DNA of 64,000 nucleotides, from assembly GCF_905147365.1 (NCBI RefSeq), contig NC_056423.1, forward strand, positions 9,404,501-9,468,500. The letters are read 5' to 3'. Of this stretch, positions 44,219-54,502 are shown in pieces. The number at the start of each line of letters is the position of its first letter. The stretch's first letter is position 1. The notes under the pieces are model-generated. The model had not been told where the DNA came from and ran no database searches. It saw only the letters and a program-made list of their open reading frames with translations. Source of the DNA: Aricia agestis (lineage: Eukaryota; Arthropoda; Insecta; Lepidoptera; Lycaenidae). A program made the translations under genes and the position numbers.

Positions 44219-44329
44219 TCAAATGGATTTGACAGAATTCAATCGCGTGAGACGTCATGAAAAACTGTCAAATCCATACAAATTTAGAAATGCATCCACG
44301 CGTCGCGTTGCGGACTGAATCAACCCTAA
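44219..44329. mobile_element. Partial MITE (GTCAATTCAGACCGCAACGC family)
   Basis: CAAATGGATTTGACAGAATT, GCGTGAGACGTC, CGTCGCGTTGCGGACTGAAT and CAACCCT: the right arm and interior of the family. The left end is missing. Confidence 0.65.
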
Positions 44330-44445
44330 GACTGCTTTGTAATAACGCTGCGATGACGCAGCGCTCGTGTGGCCGGCTATGCGTCAAAACTAAAACCACA
44401 GTGCTGCGTCGACGCAACGCGCAGCGCCGTGTGGAAATGTTATAG
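44330..44445. repeat. GC-rich short inverted repeat
   Basis: ACGCTGCGATGACGCAGCGC and GTGCTGCGTCGACGCAACGC partly mirror each other. A related segment is at 49378-49560 (GCAGCGTTGCGTCGAC). Confidence 0.4.
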
Positions 44446-44775
44446 TTATGAAATGGTAGATATAATTTTCTAGCGTATGAGTTAAGGACAACATTTCGTA
44501 TACTAGAACGAAGCCAGTGTGGAACTTTTTAATAATGAGAGCTGAAGGGTTATGATTACAGTATCCAATCGTCAATTTGGCTATTGAAATCGTTCAAGGA
44601 TTTAATCACATTCGACGAGAGGTAGCGTGCATTAAGACCTGACCAGACTCAAACCTGAAATTTATTCACAACACAAAGATACACATGAATTAACAGACTT
44701 GTCGCCCGCGGTGCTGGGTCGCCTATTCCAATTATTTTAAATATCTCATTCAAAAATGCATCGCATAGATATAGA

Positions 44776-44926
44776 AAAAATAAATATATGTATAGTATAA
44801 AAGTATTAAATATATTTCCGTTGTCTGGTACCCGTAACACAAGTCCTTCAGGTACTTACCACGGGGCCAGACTGACGTGGTGTGAAGCGTCCATAGATAT
44901 TGTTATTATATTATATTATTATAGCC
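44776..44926 (+). mobile_element. SINE-2, 5'-truncated copy
   Basis: ATATTTCCGTTGTCTGGTAC, CAGACTGACGTGGTGTGAAG and a (TTATTA)n-like tail match the body and tail of the tRNA-headed SINE at 62370-62634 in opposite orientation. The tRNA head is missing. Confidence 0.7.
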
Positions 44927-45584
44927 TCGCCACGTCGCAATGTAAACTGATCACCAAGTAAACACCAAGCTTCAGAAACTTGCTTTATCCTTTACTCGTT
45001 TACCTAATATTTTTAAAAATATTTAATATAGTCCTCTTTTTTCTTACATCATATATTATCAGTTTCCGTCCAATATAATTAAACAAATAAAAATCTATCC
45101 CTATTAAGCTTTAAAATACGGTAGCATTTAAGAAGCCAATTGTGTCATTAAAGCCTACGTAGCCTACTTAGACGACGTTTAGCTCCAGAGCTCTGTAATC
45201 TATTCCCGGCAGATGCTATCAGGTATCGTAGATCTTGTTAAGCAATTTCATCTCATTGCCTTAGTGGATTTTAAAAACTTAGTATAAAATTGTCTTATAA
45301 AGTTTTTCAGTTACAACCTTAAACATTATCCCACTTAAATGTAATTGTGTATCTTCTTGCTTTGTTGTTACTCATATTGTTACAGTTTAATTACTGTTTT
45401 GTTTTCCGCTAAAATAAAATAAAATAAATAATTACATAAATATTCACGAGCGTTAAACTATTCAATTCGCTAAATAATTGTATTTGAAAGCTTATTACTA
45501 GGTACACTAAAACTCAAGATAAAATTACTTAAACTAATACGAGATCTATAATATACTCGTATGTACTATCAGAGAACTTAATTC
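44927..45584. other. No recognisable gene or repeat
   Basis: AT-rich. Confidence 0.35.
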
Positions 45585-45711
45585 ATAGGCAGATTGCAGA
45601 CCTACGCAATTTGATCGCGTAATGTCAATCCCAGCTAATAGATAGCGACAAACATTGAATTGACAAAACCTAACTAAATCACAGAGATCCGCAATCTGCC
45701 TAGGAGCCAAT
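45585..45711. mobile_element. Short MITE
   Basis: TAGGCAGATTGCAGA at the left and TCCGCAATCTGCCTA at the right are inverted. 127 bp. Confidence 0.55.
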
Positions 45712-45737
45712 TTCTTAGAGTGTACGATAAGTGCAGT

Positions 45738-46094
45738 AACGCCTGCGTGGTCTAGTGGTATTGAGCGCGGCTCTTGACTCGGAGGTCGTGGGTTCGATTC
45801 CCGCGTTGGAAACATGTTACTTCAAAGTTTGGTTAGGACAATGCAGGCTGATCACCTGATTGTCTGACAAGTGAGATGATCCATGCGTCGGATGGGCATG
45901 TAATAAGTCTGTCCTGCGCCTGATCTCTCGCCGTCGTGTCGGTCTTCCGTCCCACTGGGTTATAAGAGTAAAGGAATAGAGAGTGCTCTTGTGTACTGCG
46001 CACACACTTGGGCACTATAAAATTACTCCTGCGTAGCTGGCCTGGTTTCAATGAATCCGGCCACCGTCACCGAAACCGGTGTGGGAGCTATTAT
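45738..46094 (+). mobile_element. SINE-1, tRNA-derived, full length
   Basis: The head holds pol III box A (TGGTCTAGTGG, about 45750) and box B (GGTTCGATTCC, about 45791). A body unrelated to tRNA follows (GCTGATCACCTGATTGTCTG, AAGAGTAAAGGAATAGAGAG) and the 3' end is CCGGTGTGGGAGCTATTATT. The target duplication ATAAGTGCAGT occurs at 45727-45737 and again at 46095-46105. A second copy is at 59541-59902. Confidence 0.88.
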
Positions 46095-46112
46095 TATAAG
46101 TGCAGTCAATGT

Positions 46113-46534
46113 CGCGTTATCGCGCCGCCGTCGTGTTGGCGAAAAATAATATATTACGTAACGCCGCCAACAGACTAGATAGGGAGGGCCCGCGGTCCTC
46201 TTTATATCGAGAATTAAATCCGAACATTACGACAGCTCCACACTTTATCTCGAATATAAAAATTAATAACACCTTTACTCATAGCTTAGAAGACACCCCT
46301 AAGGCCTACATAGACGTACTGATTCCTGACGACGAGCCGGACTTGGACGACGATCATCACCGTGAAATTCGACATCGACTATCTGACCCCGTAAACTCCC
46401 CGGTTTCTAACTTACCTACCCTCGATGAGTTTATTAAAGCCGTAAATTTATTACCTACAAAAAAGTCCACCGGCGAGGACAAAATCTCTAATATTATGAG
46501 CAGGCTTGTCGAACGGCTGGACCAGCGATTTTAG
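46113..46534 (+). pseudogene. R1-clade RT, N-terminal piece
   Basis: The frame includes LYRELNPNITTAP, LPTLDEFIKAVNLLPTKKST and GEDKISN, the entry to the RT domain. It ends through a one-base frameshift at about 46525, and the sequence continues as AILEVYNKCIAEDTFP in the next frame. The first bases belong to the target duplication, so no native start is present. Confidence 0.8.
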
Positions 46535-46698
46535 AAGTTTACAATAAATGTATTGCGGAAGACACGTTCCCAAAAATTTGGAGAATCGGCACAATTAAAT
46601 TAATTCCAAAAGCCGGTGATAAGCCACCTGACGACCCGAAATCTTACCGACCTATAACACTTCTACCATGTTTAGGTAAATTATTAGAACGTCTGGTT

Positions 46699-47283
46699 GT
46701 GCCCCGCCTCCTACCTGGCGGGCTGAAATTTAATAACCACCAATTTGGATTTACCGCCGGAAAATCGACGATCGATGCGGCAATCGAAGTCAGAAAAATA
46801 GTGAACTCATCGGAATGTAATTACGTGGTAGGTATATCTTTGGATATCGCAGGGGCTTTTGATAATGCCTGGTGGCCGATGATACTACTAAAGCTACGGA
46901 ACAGAGGTTGCTACCGCAATATTTATTACTTACTACTATCGTATTTCCGTTACGGCATAATTAAACTACGATTTGGTCACTACATCTATGTCAAAGATCT
47001 AACCCGCGGCTGCCCACAGGGGTCGGTGCTATCGTCATACCTGTGGAACATAAGTTTTGACGATTTACTGTGTATTCCTTTACCGCCTCTCTGTTATCTG
47101 GTAGGCTATGCTGACGACGGGTTCCTCCTTGTTGAAGGCAATACGCGAACTGAAATAGAGAATAAGGCTAACAAGTGCCTAAGCGTAATTGCGAGTTGGA
47201 GTCATAGAAATCGTCTGGAATTTGCGGCGCACAAAACTTATCAAATTCTTTTAAGGCTCTCTTATATCAACTCCCCGCATTAA
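46699..47283 (+). pseudogene. R1-clade RT catalytic core
   Basis: 194 codons with NHQFGFTAGKSTIDA, SLDIAGAFDNAWW (motif A, with the AFDNAWW typical of R1), GCPQGSVLS (motif B) and YADDGFLLVEG (catalytic motif C). Upstream bases 46536-46698 carry LIPKAGDKPPDDPKSYRP in the same frame. It is lost by frameshift at about 47250. Confidence 0.85.
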
Positions 47284-48201
47284 ACTTAACGAAACAAACA
47301 TCAAACGTACACAATCACTCTGTTATCTTGGACTAATTTTAGAAAATAAATTCACATTCTTAGAACATATTATACAAACGGGTGAGAAGGCATAAAGAAA
47401 TTTCTATAGTTTTACTAAAATATCGACTTCTACATGGGGTCTCTCGTTCAAAACGTTAAAAATTATATATACAGCCACGTACTTGGGCAGAATATGCTAC
47501 GGCTCACCGGTCTGGGCAGATAGGGCTACGATAGGCGCAGCCCGGCGTAAACTTTTACAAAGCCAACGTCTCGCATTGATATTCTTATGTAAGGCATATA
47601 GAACAGTCAGTACTGAAGCACTCCCTGTCCTTTCGGGTGTTTTGCCTGTAGATTTAGAAATACAACGCCGAGCTGCGTTATATTACAAAAATAAAAAAAT
47701 TACGACCCCAGATTTCTTAAGCATAAGAGACAGAAATAAAGTGAATAGATTATTTGAACCACTAGACGTTACACTACAAAATCTTATATCCGAGTGGCAG
47801 GATCGGTGGGACACCTCGATCAAAGGTGACACCTGTACAATTTCTTCCCTTCGGTTCGTGAACGACTCGCTATGCATTGGATAAAAATAGATCACTGCGT
47901 TGCGCAATTCCTAACTGGTCACGGCAATTTTAAAGCTAAACTTCATGGATTCAAGCTAGTTCCATCTCCTCTTTGCGAGTGCTCGACCGAAGGCAGCCCA
48001 CAAGAACAAACTGCTCATCACATACTCTGGGAATGCGATCTCTGGCATGAGGAAAGAACCGATTTGCTAAACAGCATCCAATGTGTTTCCGGAGCCGTAT
48101 ACTACGATGATCTCGTAGGCAGCGCAAAGAATTTCCGTGCTTTCAAACGTTTTTGTCATAAATACTATTGGAAACAATCGAACACAAGTTTGCCATTATA
48201 A
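47284..48201 (+). pseudogene. R1-clade LINE C-terminal region with Cys-His motif
   Basis: Spread over frames at 47483-47884 and 47872-48201, with a stop near 47393 (GEKA*RN). Blocks: YGSPVWADRATIGAA, LALIFLCKAYRTVSTEALPV, then CECSTEGSPQEQTAHHILWE with C, C, H, H/C spacing of the terminal zinc motif usual in R1-type ORF2. Ends YYWKQSNTSLPL. Confidence 0.8.
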
Positions 48202-48539
48202 ATTTATATCATTTTTATGAAGTAGGCATATTGTATTAAGTATATTTTTTCCCGTGGTGCTTCCCCCTCTTATTCGGACATTAATTGTCATTACAATTTG
48301 GCTGTCTCCCGCTTTGCTTGGGGAGGGAAATTGGATATCTCCTACTCCTCCTACCTTTCTTCTGATTAATTTCGTTACGGGTCCCAAGACAGATTTAGCT
48401 TGTCCCTCGGGCATCCCTGAGATCATATCAAAGGGTTTTTCGTGGTTGGTTGCCACTGTTGATCCTGGTGACACAGGAGTTGCAGTGGTGGGAATGTGTG
48501 GTGGGCCTTTTGCCCGTTTAAAAAAAGTGCAGTCAATGT

Positions 48540-48712
48540 TATTTCAGTAGTTATTTTTGTGATAAAACACGCGATTTTATACTTTTCTAACAATTTGAAT
48601 TCTATGCTACAAGTACGTAACCGCTTCTTGTTTTTGAGTTAAAAAGTCAAGGACGGGTTTTAAATGGATGAACCATAATATTTTCATAGCCGACTTTATA
48701 TTATATGAACGA
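48540..48712. other. Original target flank, unassigned
   Basis: Continuation of the target in which SINE-1 and the R1-clade LINE inserted. Confidence 0.4.
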
Positions 48713-48746
48713 GCTTTTCGACGCGTCACGTTGCGGACTGAATGGG
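48713..48746. mobile_element. Right-end fragment of the GTCAATTCAGACCGCAACGC MITE
   Basis: TTCGACGCGTCACGTTGCGG followed by ACTGAATGGGC, abutting the next element. Confidence 0.5.
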
Positions 48747-49206
48747 CATTGTCCAAAAAAAATCACATGTACTTCTTATATTTTTTTTTCGTTAAAATAG
48801 GGTATTTTAAGAATATAAATTAAATAACTTTGAAATTCATTGGCTAGTTTTTTCTCAATAAATTTTTAAAGTTTCGCTCTGACGTTATCATCGGCCGCCA
48901 ATTGACCTCTGCATATGTTTTAAATTTCCTTTCAATCTTATTTATAATGGCTGGTTCGTCAAATGCAAGTTCTCATTATGTGAAAGCTGATACGAGAAGC
49001 TTACCAAAAGTTCGAAACGTAATGTTGGTCGAATTTATTGCTAATTTAACGCCATTGAAGGTCAAACAAAAATTAAACGTATTTGTTCAAAAATAAAAGT
49101 AACTAATGGGTATTTTTTTCGTTTATATACAGAAAAACAATCACTGACCTTATTCCTCGAAATGTTTTTGTAATGAGCAAAATTTAAAAAAAATGGACAA
49201 TCCCCA
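48747..49206 (+). mobile_element. MITE with a conserved short ORF, copy B
   Basis: GGGCATTGTCC and GGACAATCCCC ends are inverted. Colinear with 14403-14908 in reverse. It lacks the two palindromes that copy A has gained. Confidence 0.7.
48948..49096 (+). CDS. Short ORF inside the MITE, open in both copies
   Basis: 49 codons from ATG 48948 (MAGSSNASSHYVKADTR ... LPKVRNVMLVEFIANLTPLK ...). The inverted copy A has the same ORF intact with a few substitutions, some synonymous, and a two-codon-longer end. The LPKV-plus-hydrophobic block resembles the N-terminus of some transposon-encoded proteins, but I cannot assign a family. It may be the start of a transposase whose remainder was deleted. Confidence 0.4.
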
Positions 49207-49215
49207 TTAACCGTT

Positions 49216-49376
49216 AGGGTCAATTCAGACCGCAACGCGACGAGGCGAGGCGAGGCGAGGCGCGGCGCGGAAAATGTATCGATTTGAAAGATTTCAATGC
49301 CGTGAGACGTCTTGTGAATCTGTCAAATCCATATTTTAAAAATACATCGCGTCGCGTTGCGGTCTGAGTGAACCCT
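49216..49376. mobile_element. MITE (GTCAATTCAGACCGCAACGC family), copy 4
   Basis: AGGGTCAATTCAGACCGCAA to GTTGCGGTCTGAGTGAACCCT, with GACGAGGCGAGGCGAGGCGA at the left arm. Confidence 0.75.
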
Positions 49377-49565
49377 TAACGTCGACACCCCCTCCCGCTT
49401 CGTCTCGGGAGCTGCTGTCCGTCATGTGTGCGTTGCGCGCTGCTGTCACGACGCGGACGCAGCGCGATGTGTGAACACTTTGGTTATTTGTATGTAAACA
49501 ACGCAACGGCAGCGTTGCGTCGACACAACGCTGCCGTTGCAATGCGCCGTGTGATCAGGCCACTG
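49377..49565. repeat. GC-rich inverted repeat element
   Basis: AACGCAACGGCAGCGTTGCG and ACAACGCTGCCGTTGCAATG form a hairpin at about 49498-49545. CGCGATGTGTGAACACTTTG and GCGCCGTGTGATCAGGCC flank it. Confidence 0.45.
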
Positions 49566-50338
49566 ACCTCTATATTACACAGAACATTCGATCGCTATCA
49601 ATAAAATGTTCCTTTTTGAAAGTCGCCATATTGGCGCTGATTGCTATGTGAAAGCAGTATTGAGTGTACTTGGAACTACTATTTTGCAAATGGCGGTTGT
49701 CATTTTCTATGTAATTAGTTCACAGTACGCTCACCGCGGCGCTTCAAATCGGCACAAAAAAATAGCTGTCATTTTGTACGGCATAGCCTGTCCAGTGTAT
49801 TATAGAGGTCAGTGGGACAGGCTCTAGTCGTTTATTAGTGTGAGTAAAAGTATAGTTACACAAAAAGCAATTTCGTACGCTACTCAAAGTAAATATTTGA
49901 TTGCTGTGACGTTGATTGACACTCGCAATTCGCGACTCGCGGTGCCAAAGCGCAAAATTGCATTTTTATATCCCTAACATTTAAAATATTCACAGCAAAA
50001 AGTTATATTTTTTATGACCAAGTGTAACGAGAAAGTAGATACCGTTTTCAGATAATTTCAGTGAAGAAAATGCGGAAATGTTGCACCGATGCGATGACTG
50101 ATTTTTTTTTGAGGGCTCATCATATTTTTTAAAAATAAAATATATATTAATAGGTAAACCTACTTTATAAAAAGGTATGTCTAAGGCCGGACATAAACGG
50201 AGTGCATCATTCAGTCGAAGCAAGTGCAGTTTTTATACAAAAAAATCATATCCGCAATACACGGACCGCTCGAGCAGTTCTTGAGCGGTCGTGTACCGAC
50301 CGCTCAAGAACTTTTTACTTGCGGTCCGTCTATGGCCA
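49566..50338. other. Unassigned; diverged dispersed repeat at about 49606-49810 and a hairpin at 50276-50312
   Basis: GAAAGTCGCCATATTGGCGC at 49618 relates to 34436. GTTCTTGAGCGGTCG and CGACCGCTCAAGAAC make a hairpin around TGTAC. No gene. Confidence 0.4.
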
Positions 50339-50707
50339 GTCTAAGGTTGGGTTGCGCCAGAGGCGTGGTTAAAGTTAGAGTTATGGTCAAAGTTATGGTT
50401 ATAGTTAAGACTAATTTAACTTCAACCTTAACTTTGACCACATAATTTGACAGAAGACGTTGCTGGTCCGACAAGGCTTTATAAGAAGGTGGGCGGGGGC
50501 GCTGCTGGTAAAGGAGAGTTGTCAAAAATGGCGTTTTCAGTTTTAGTTCCTTTTTTCGCCACGTGCATTTAAAGCCTTGTCCAGCTCTATGCTTATGGTT
50601 AAATATGGCGTCTTGATGGCGTCCATTTTTAACTTTAACCAAATATTTGACATTTTGCATTGTAGTTAAAGTTATAGTTAAAGTAAGTTGGTGCAACCCA
50701 CCCTAAG
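50339..50707. mobile_element. MITE with GGTTA-rich inverted ends, copy 2
   Basis: CTAAGGTTGGGTTGCGCCAG at the left and TTGGTGCAACCCACCCTAAG at the right. The core GGGGCGCTGCTGGTAAAGGA also occurs at 51068. Sister to 12712-13039. Confidence 0.75.
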
Positions 50708-50899
50708 CGTCGAGACAGGAGAGGGATCAGAAAAACACGCAGACAGAAATAGCGACATTAACGAATCGAAGATTAAAGTATATATTTTCTTGGACTGGAT
50801 TTATTTCAGCGCTACCTTCACAGTGAACTGAATCTGAATAAGCGACACTTACCTAAAGTATTATTAGGTCTGTTCATCTACGGCCACTGAAGGAGTTAC

Positions 50900-51165
50900 G
50901 GTAGGTGTGTCGTGCCCGTGGCTTCGTCTTGGGTGGCGAGAGGAGCGTCCCGGAGCGTCCCCATCCCCTGCGTCGAATGCGTTAATGCATTTCTCTACTT
51001 TAAAAAAAAATAGACTTATTTATATATGTGTAAGATCGACAAGGCTTTTTATGAACGTGAGCGGGGGCGCTGCTGGTAAAGGAGAACTGTCATAAAATGA
51101 AGTTTTGTATGATGGCAGCGTTAGTTCCTTTTTTCGCCACGTTCATATAAAGTCTTGTCGATCTG
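50900..51165. repeat. Repeat fragments: GC-rich block and a MITE core
   Basis: 50910-51000 has GCTTCGTCTTGGGTGGCGAG and CGTCGAATGCGTTAATGCAT, a transposon-like GC-rich block. 51035-51165 repeats the core of the GGTTA-rich MITE, with AGATCGACAAGGCTTTTTAT and its inverted ...AAAGTCTTGTCGATCT ends. Confidence 0.5.
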
Positions 51166-51323
51166 TAGACATGAATTACAAGCAGAGTGACCATTTTGCA
51201 ATATTAAGAAAATGAATCATATTATGATTCTACAAAGCGACCATTTTAGCCCCGCTATTCATCTAAACACTAATTTCTTTCATAAGCAAATTCTATGTAT
51301 CTAAACACACATCTCTTTCGCAG

Positions 51324-51526
51324 ACAAGACTCCAAAGCGACGCTCAGCAGTCCGAAGGTCTCTCGGAAGTATTTCACCAACTGGAAGCAGGCATGCGACA
51401 AGACCAAAGATAAGACCAAGGAGTTGTTGAAGCGGTGGCGGACGTTGCCGGAGGCCGAGGGGGGGGAGGCAGCGATGGCGGGGGGGAACGAAGAGAAGAA
51501 CCATGGGTGGAGCGTGCATGTGTGGA
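51324..51526 (+). CDS. Host gene, second coding exon
   Basis: The acceptor ATCTCTTTCGCAG precedes 51324 and the donor GGA|GTGAGT follows 51526. The first base A completes the AG left by exon 1, giving Arg, and the frame is then open for the whole 203 bp: QDSKATLSSPKVSRKYFTNW, KQACDKTKDKTKELLKRWRT, then an acidic/Gly-rich stretch and KNHGWSVHVW. The aromatic-basic core and W-S-V-H-V-W block look conserved rather than random, and GC content is high. It ends in phase 1. The family is not recognised. The unspliced frame runs on to a stop in the intron. Confidence 0.72.
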
Positions 51527-51914
51527 GTGAGTATATTTTTTTTATTAGAGGGGCAAATGGTTCACCAGATGGATAGCAACCATTGTCCATAGAGAATTTT
51601 TGCTATGGATGTGTTTTTTTTATAGCAGAAGTCTGGACTCTAAAAAGGTCCATATAAAAAGGTTCATTATGCTGGCAGTGCGAAATGGACAGAGTTAAAG
51701 AAAACTAAATTGCTTTTGGCGATGGTTGATAAATAATTTTCTTGTGTTGGCTTCTCTCCGATTACATATTTTATAGTAGGTTAGCAATTGGCGCAAAATT
51801 ATACAATTACTGCTGTAAATCCGCAACTTCGAATTTCTTATTAGTAACAAGGACGCAATAGCAGATCTACTAAGAGCCTGCCGATTTGAAAGAATGACTT
51901 TATAATAAGCTATG
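51527..51914. other. Intron start, unassigned
   Basis: TTTTTTTATTAGAGGGGCAA at 51537 looks like a short diverged MITE piece. Nothing else. Confidence 0.4.
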
Positions 51915-51922
51915 CACTATAC

Positions 51923-52557
51923 CAGTGGTCCCCAACCTTTTTTTACATGCGGGCCACGAACATGTTTTGGTCTTGGTGTCGCGGGCCGCAACAAAAATTT
52001 TTAGGTTAAGGGGGCGACTAATTGTCGATTTTATAATTAATTTTTATACTTGAAAATAAGCCCCGAATTGTTTCATTTTCTAAAATTAGATACTACATTA
52101 TATTTCCGAGAATTCGATCTGAGCAAAAACACGATAACTTAAAATTTTCTCGATAGAAAAAAATCACAAAGATGCATCTAATTTTCACGAATTTTTCATT
52201 TATTGCCATAACCGTACATTGAACTAAGTTAATATTTAACACATTGTATAAAAGTCTATCATTGAGAGATCGACCTAGCGGATTTTTAAAATGTTGTATA
52301 TTTATCGAGTTATTGAGAAAAAACTAATTTGGCGATGAATCCGCGTCGTTCTTTTTCACCTGGCTTATGAAAGACGGGCGTGAGTGTGAAGAGAGAAGGA
52401 CGATGTTTGATTTTTGGGGTTAGTCGCCCTCTTAAAAGATTTAAAAGTGGAAAATAAAATCACGGCTTTCACGATGACTTTACATTATTTTTCCGGTGGT
52501 TTAACAGTACGCGGGCCACAAATAAAGTCCCGGCAGTCCGCGGGTTGGGGATAGCTG
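51923..52557. mobile_element. Non-autonomous hAT element with 8-bp target duplication
   Basis: CAGTGGTCCCCAACCTTTTT at the left and CGGGTTGGGGATAGCTG at the right. CACTATAC flanks both sides (51915-51922, 52558-52565), the 8-bp duplication of hAT. GCGGGCCACGAACATG / ACGCGGGCCACAAAT are subterminal inverted. A TTAA MITE is nested inside. Confidence 0.88.
52010..52431. mobile_element. TTAA MITE (GGGGGCGACTAACCC family) nested in hAT
   Basis: TTAA at 52006-52009 and 52432-52435. Ends GGGGGCGACTAATTG and GGGGTTAGTCGCCCTC. 422 bp. A second copy is at 60724-61130. Confidence 0.85.
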
Positions 52558-52565
52558 CACTATAC

Positions 52566-53290
52566 ACTTATATGACTTTATAATGAGTATTACAAAGCGT
52601 AACTTAAGACTAGAAGCAAAAAAAACAATTCGTTCTTAATTTTTTGTTAACCATATATACGACGCAAAATGTTAGTAATAAAAAAAAATCTTTGTGAATT
52701 AAAACTTTGTACTACCTATTAAATTTCAAATTACGTTTGTTAAAAATAAGGTATAAGAATTTTGATACCGTAATCAAACTATAAACATAATGACATTTTA
52801 TTCAACCGAGAAACATACGCGTTATGCGTAAATAGTGAAAACTCATTTCTTTGATGTTCCCGACTTGGAAAAAGTTTTCTAAGTGGAGTAGCACACTTGG
52901 ACTTGTGGCCTACATCGTCGAGGAGTGAAACTTATAGTCCCCACTGAACCTTGTAGTTCACAGAAAAGAAAAGTTTACTACATAACTATTCTTTTTATAA
53001 AGTAACTCATGACTAAACTACTTCTAATCTTTGTTATTTAAAGCAAATTTTCTTAAAAATAGTAACGTGGTATTCGAAGAAGAAAATTAAGTGAATAACG
53101 AATAAAAGTTTTTGTGTTCGTTGTTCGCTTAATTTGCCAATTGACACTCGACATTTAAAAAAAATATCGTCATTAATTTTGAAAAGTTTGAATTCAGAAC
53201 GTTTTCCGGTTGAAATCTCCACGGGCTTCAAGCTGTTTTCAGACTATGCTATGATAATATAATAGCATATAGTATATAGTTCATAGCACA
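52566..53290. other. No recognisable gene
   Basis: AT-rich, unassigned. Confidence 0.35.
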
Positions 53291-53405
53291 ATAATATCGC
53301 GCACCATACATTGTTATGGACACGTTCACACTGTACTGTACTATATTATATCATTGGATTGCTATACGCTATGTATGGTGCGCGATATTCTTGTGTGAGC
53401 TATAT
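53289..53405. mobile_element. MITE with about 27-bp inverted ends
   Basis: AATATCGCGCACCATACAT at about 53294 and ATGTATGGTGCGCGATATT at about 53371 are exact complements, in the context GCACAATAAT... / ...CTTGTGTGAGC. Confidence 0.7.
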
Positions 53406-53423
53406 ACGCGCTATAATATATTA

Positions 53424-53613
53424 CTAGCTGTTTGACCGAGCTTTGCTTCAATAAAACACGAATAAAATGACATTTTCTAAAAATGATCCCTAGCTAGATC
53501 GATTTATTGCCCCCGAAACCCCCTGTATACTAAGTTTCATGAAAATCGTTGGAGCCGATTCCGAGATTCCAATTATATATATATACAAGAATTGCTCGTT
53601 TAAAGATATAAGA
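53424..53613 (-). mobile_element. Non-autonomous Helitron-like element (TCTTATATCTTTAAACGAGC family)
   Basis: Minus strand: starts TCTTATATCTTTAAACGAGC, then a TATATATA run, then CCAACGATTTTCATGAAACT, and ends AGCTCGGTCAAACAGCTAG. Confidence 0.7.
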
Positions 53614-53859
53614 TAGCGTATTCTGAAACCAGCTTCAATTTGAAACTGAGGTTGTTAAAGTAAATTATAGTATTACTGCTGAAATTTTCTTTGATCTTAT
53701 TTGAGCCGGAAATTGTAAATGAAATTATAATCCACGTGTCAAAACTGTTTCGGGAGTTCCGAAGTTACTTGACTAAATTGTAGATGAAATTGCTTAGAAA
53801 CTTGTTATTCTATTTTGTTTAAAAGTCACTTTGAAACAAAATAAAATTATGAAGACTTA

Positions 53860-54068
53860 TCCATACTAATATTATAAATGCGAAAGTGTGCCTGTCTGTC
53901 TGTCTGTTACCTCTTCACGCTCAAACCACTAAACCGAATTTGCTGAAATTTGGCATGGAGATACTTTGAGACCCGGAAAAGGACATAGGATACTTTTTAT
54001 CCCGGAAAATGTACGGTTCCCGCGCGATAAACGAATTTTGGCGCAACAGAGTTGCGGGCATCATCTAA
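53860..54068 (+). mobile_element. Non-autonomous Helitron-like element (CAGA/CTGT family)
   Basis: TCCATACTAATATTATAAAT to GCGCAACAGAGTTGCGGGCA plus TCATCTAA. The hairpin GCAACAGAGTTGC is intact. Confidence 0.8.
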
Positions 54069-54498
54069 TTTAATAATAATTTTTAGAAGGAAATTTGTGC
54101 CAATATACACATATTATGACATAAGCTACGTGTTACATAATATTATGTAGCGAGCCTTTTCTTTATCTGTGATTTTGCTAAGACCACTTTCAACAAATGA
54201 ACAACATATAATATATATAATTCATTTTTATAAAAGAAAATAAGTTGATCTCAATTACAATTATAATAATATTTTTTTGCTTATTATGCTTGGTAAAAGG
54301 AAATAAAATATTTCTTAACTATGCTATCATTTTAATTATTAAATTATCCGTAGCATTCCGTAGAAGCGTTGTAGCATCCAACGCTACGGCGTAGCATAAA
54401 AGAGCAATGACATTCTTGATCTTACGTGGTAAAAAATATAAAATTTAATTAATTTTGTGTTTATTCTGAAAACTTACAGCTAATATTATAAAGTAACC
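54069..54498. other. No recognisable gene
   Basis: AT-rich. TCCGTAGCATTCCGTAGAAG and CAACGCTACGGCGTAGCAT near 54350-54400 suggest a small hairpin. Confidence 0.35.
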
Positions 54499-54502
54499 TT
54501 AA

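Larger units (their letters stand above)
46113..48524 (+). mobile_element. R1-clade LINE, 5'-truncated, inactivated
   Basis: 2.4 kb with a 15-bp target duplication AAGTGCAGTCAATGT (46098-46112 and 48525-48539). It encodes RT from just before its fingers to the C-terminal zinc region, in several broken frames, then a 3' UTR ending in a short A-run. The endonuclease and ORF1 are missing through 5' truncation at insertion. It is not in rDNA. Confidence 0.88.
31291..51323 (+). other. Host intron of 20,033 bp filled with transposons
   Basis: Starts GTGAGA and ends CTCTTTCGCAG. It contains a young gypsy element, an R1-clade LINE, SINEs, Helitrons and at least ten MITEs. It interrupts an Arg codon after its second base. 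Confidence 0.65.

Noticed and set aside
45741..45815. tRNA gene
   Set aside because: Box A and box B are present, but the sequence continues into a repeated SINE body with target duplications, and a second copy exists at 59541-59902.
50304..50696. 130-codon minus ORF
   Set aside because: It lies wholly inside a MITE with inverted ends and is composed of its GTTAAAG-type repeats.
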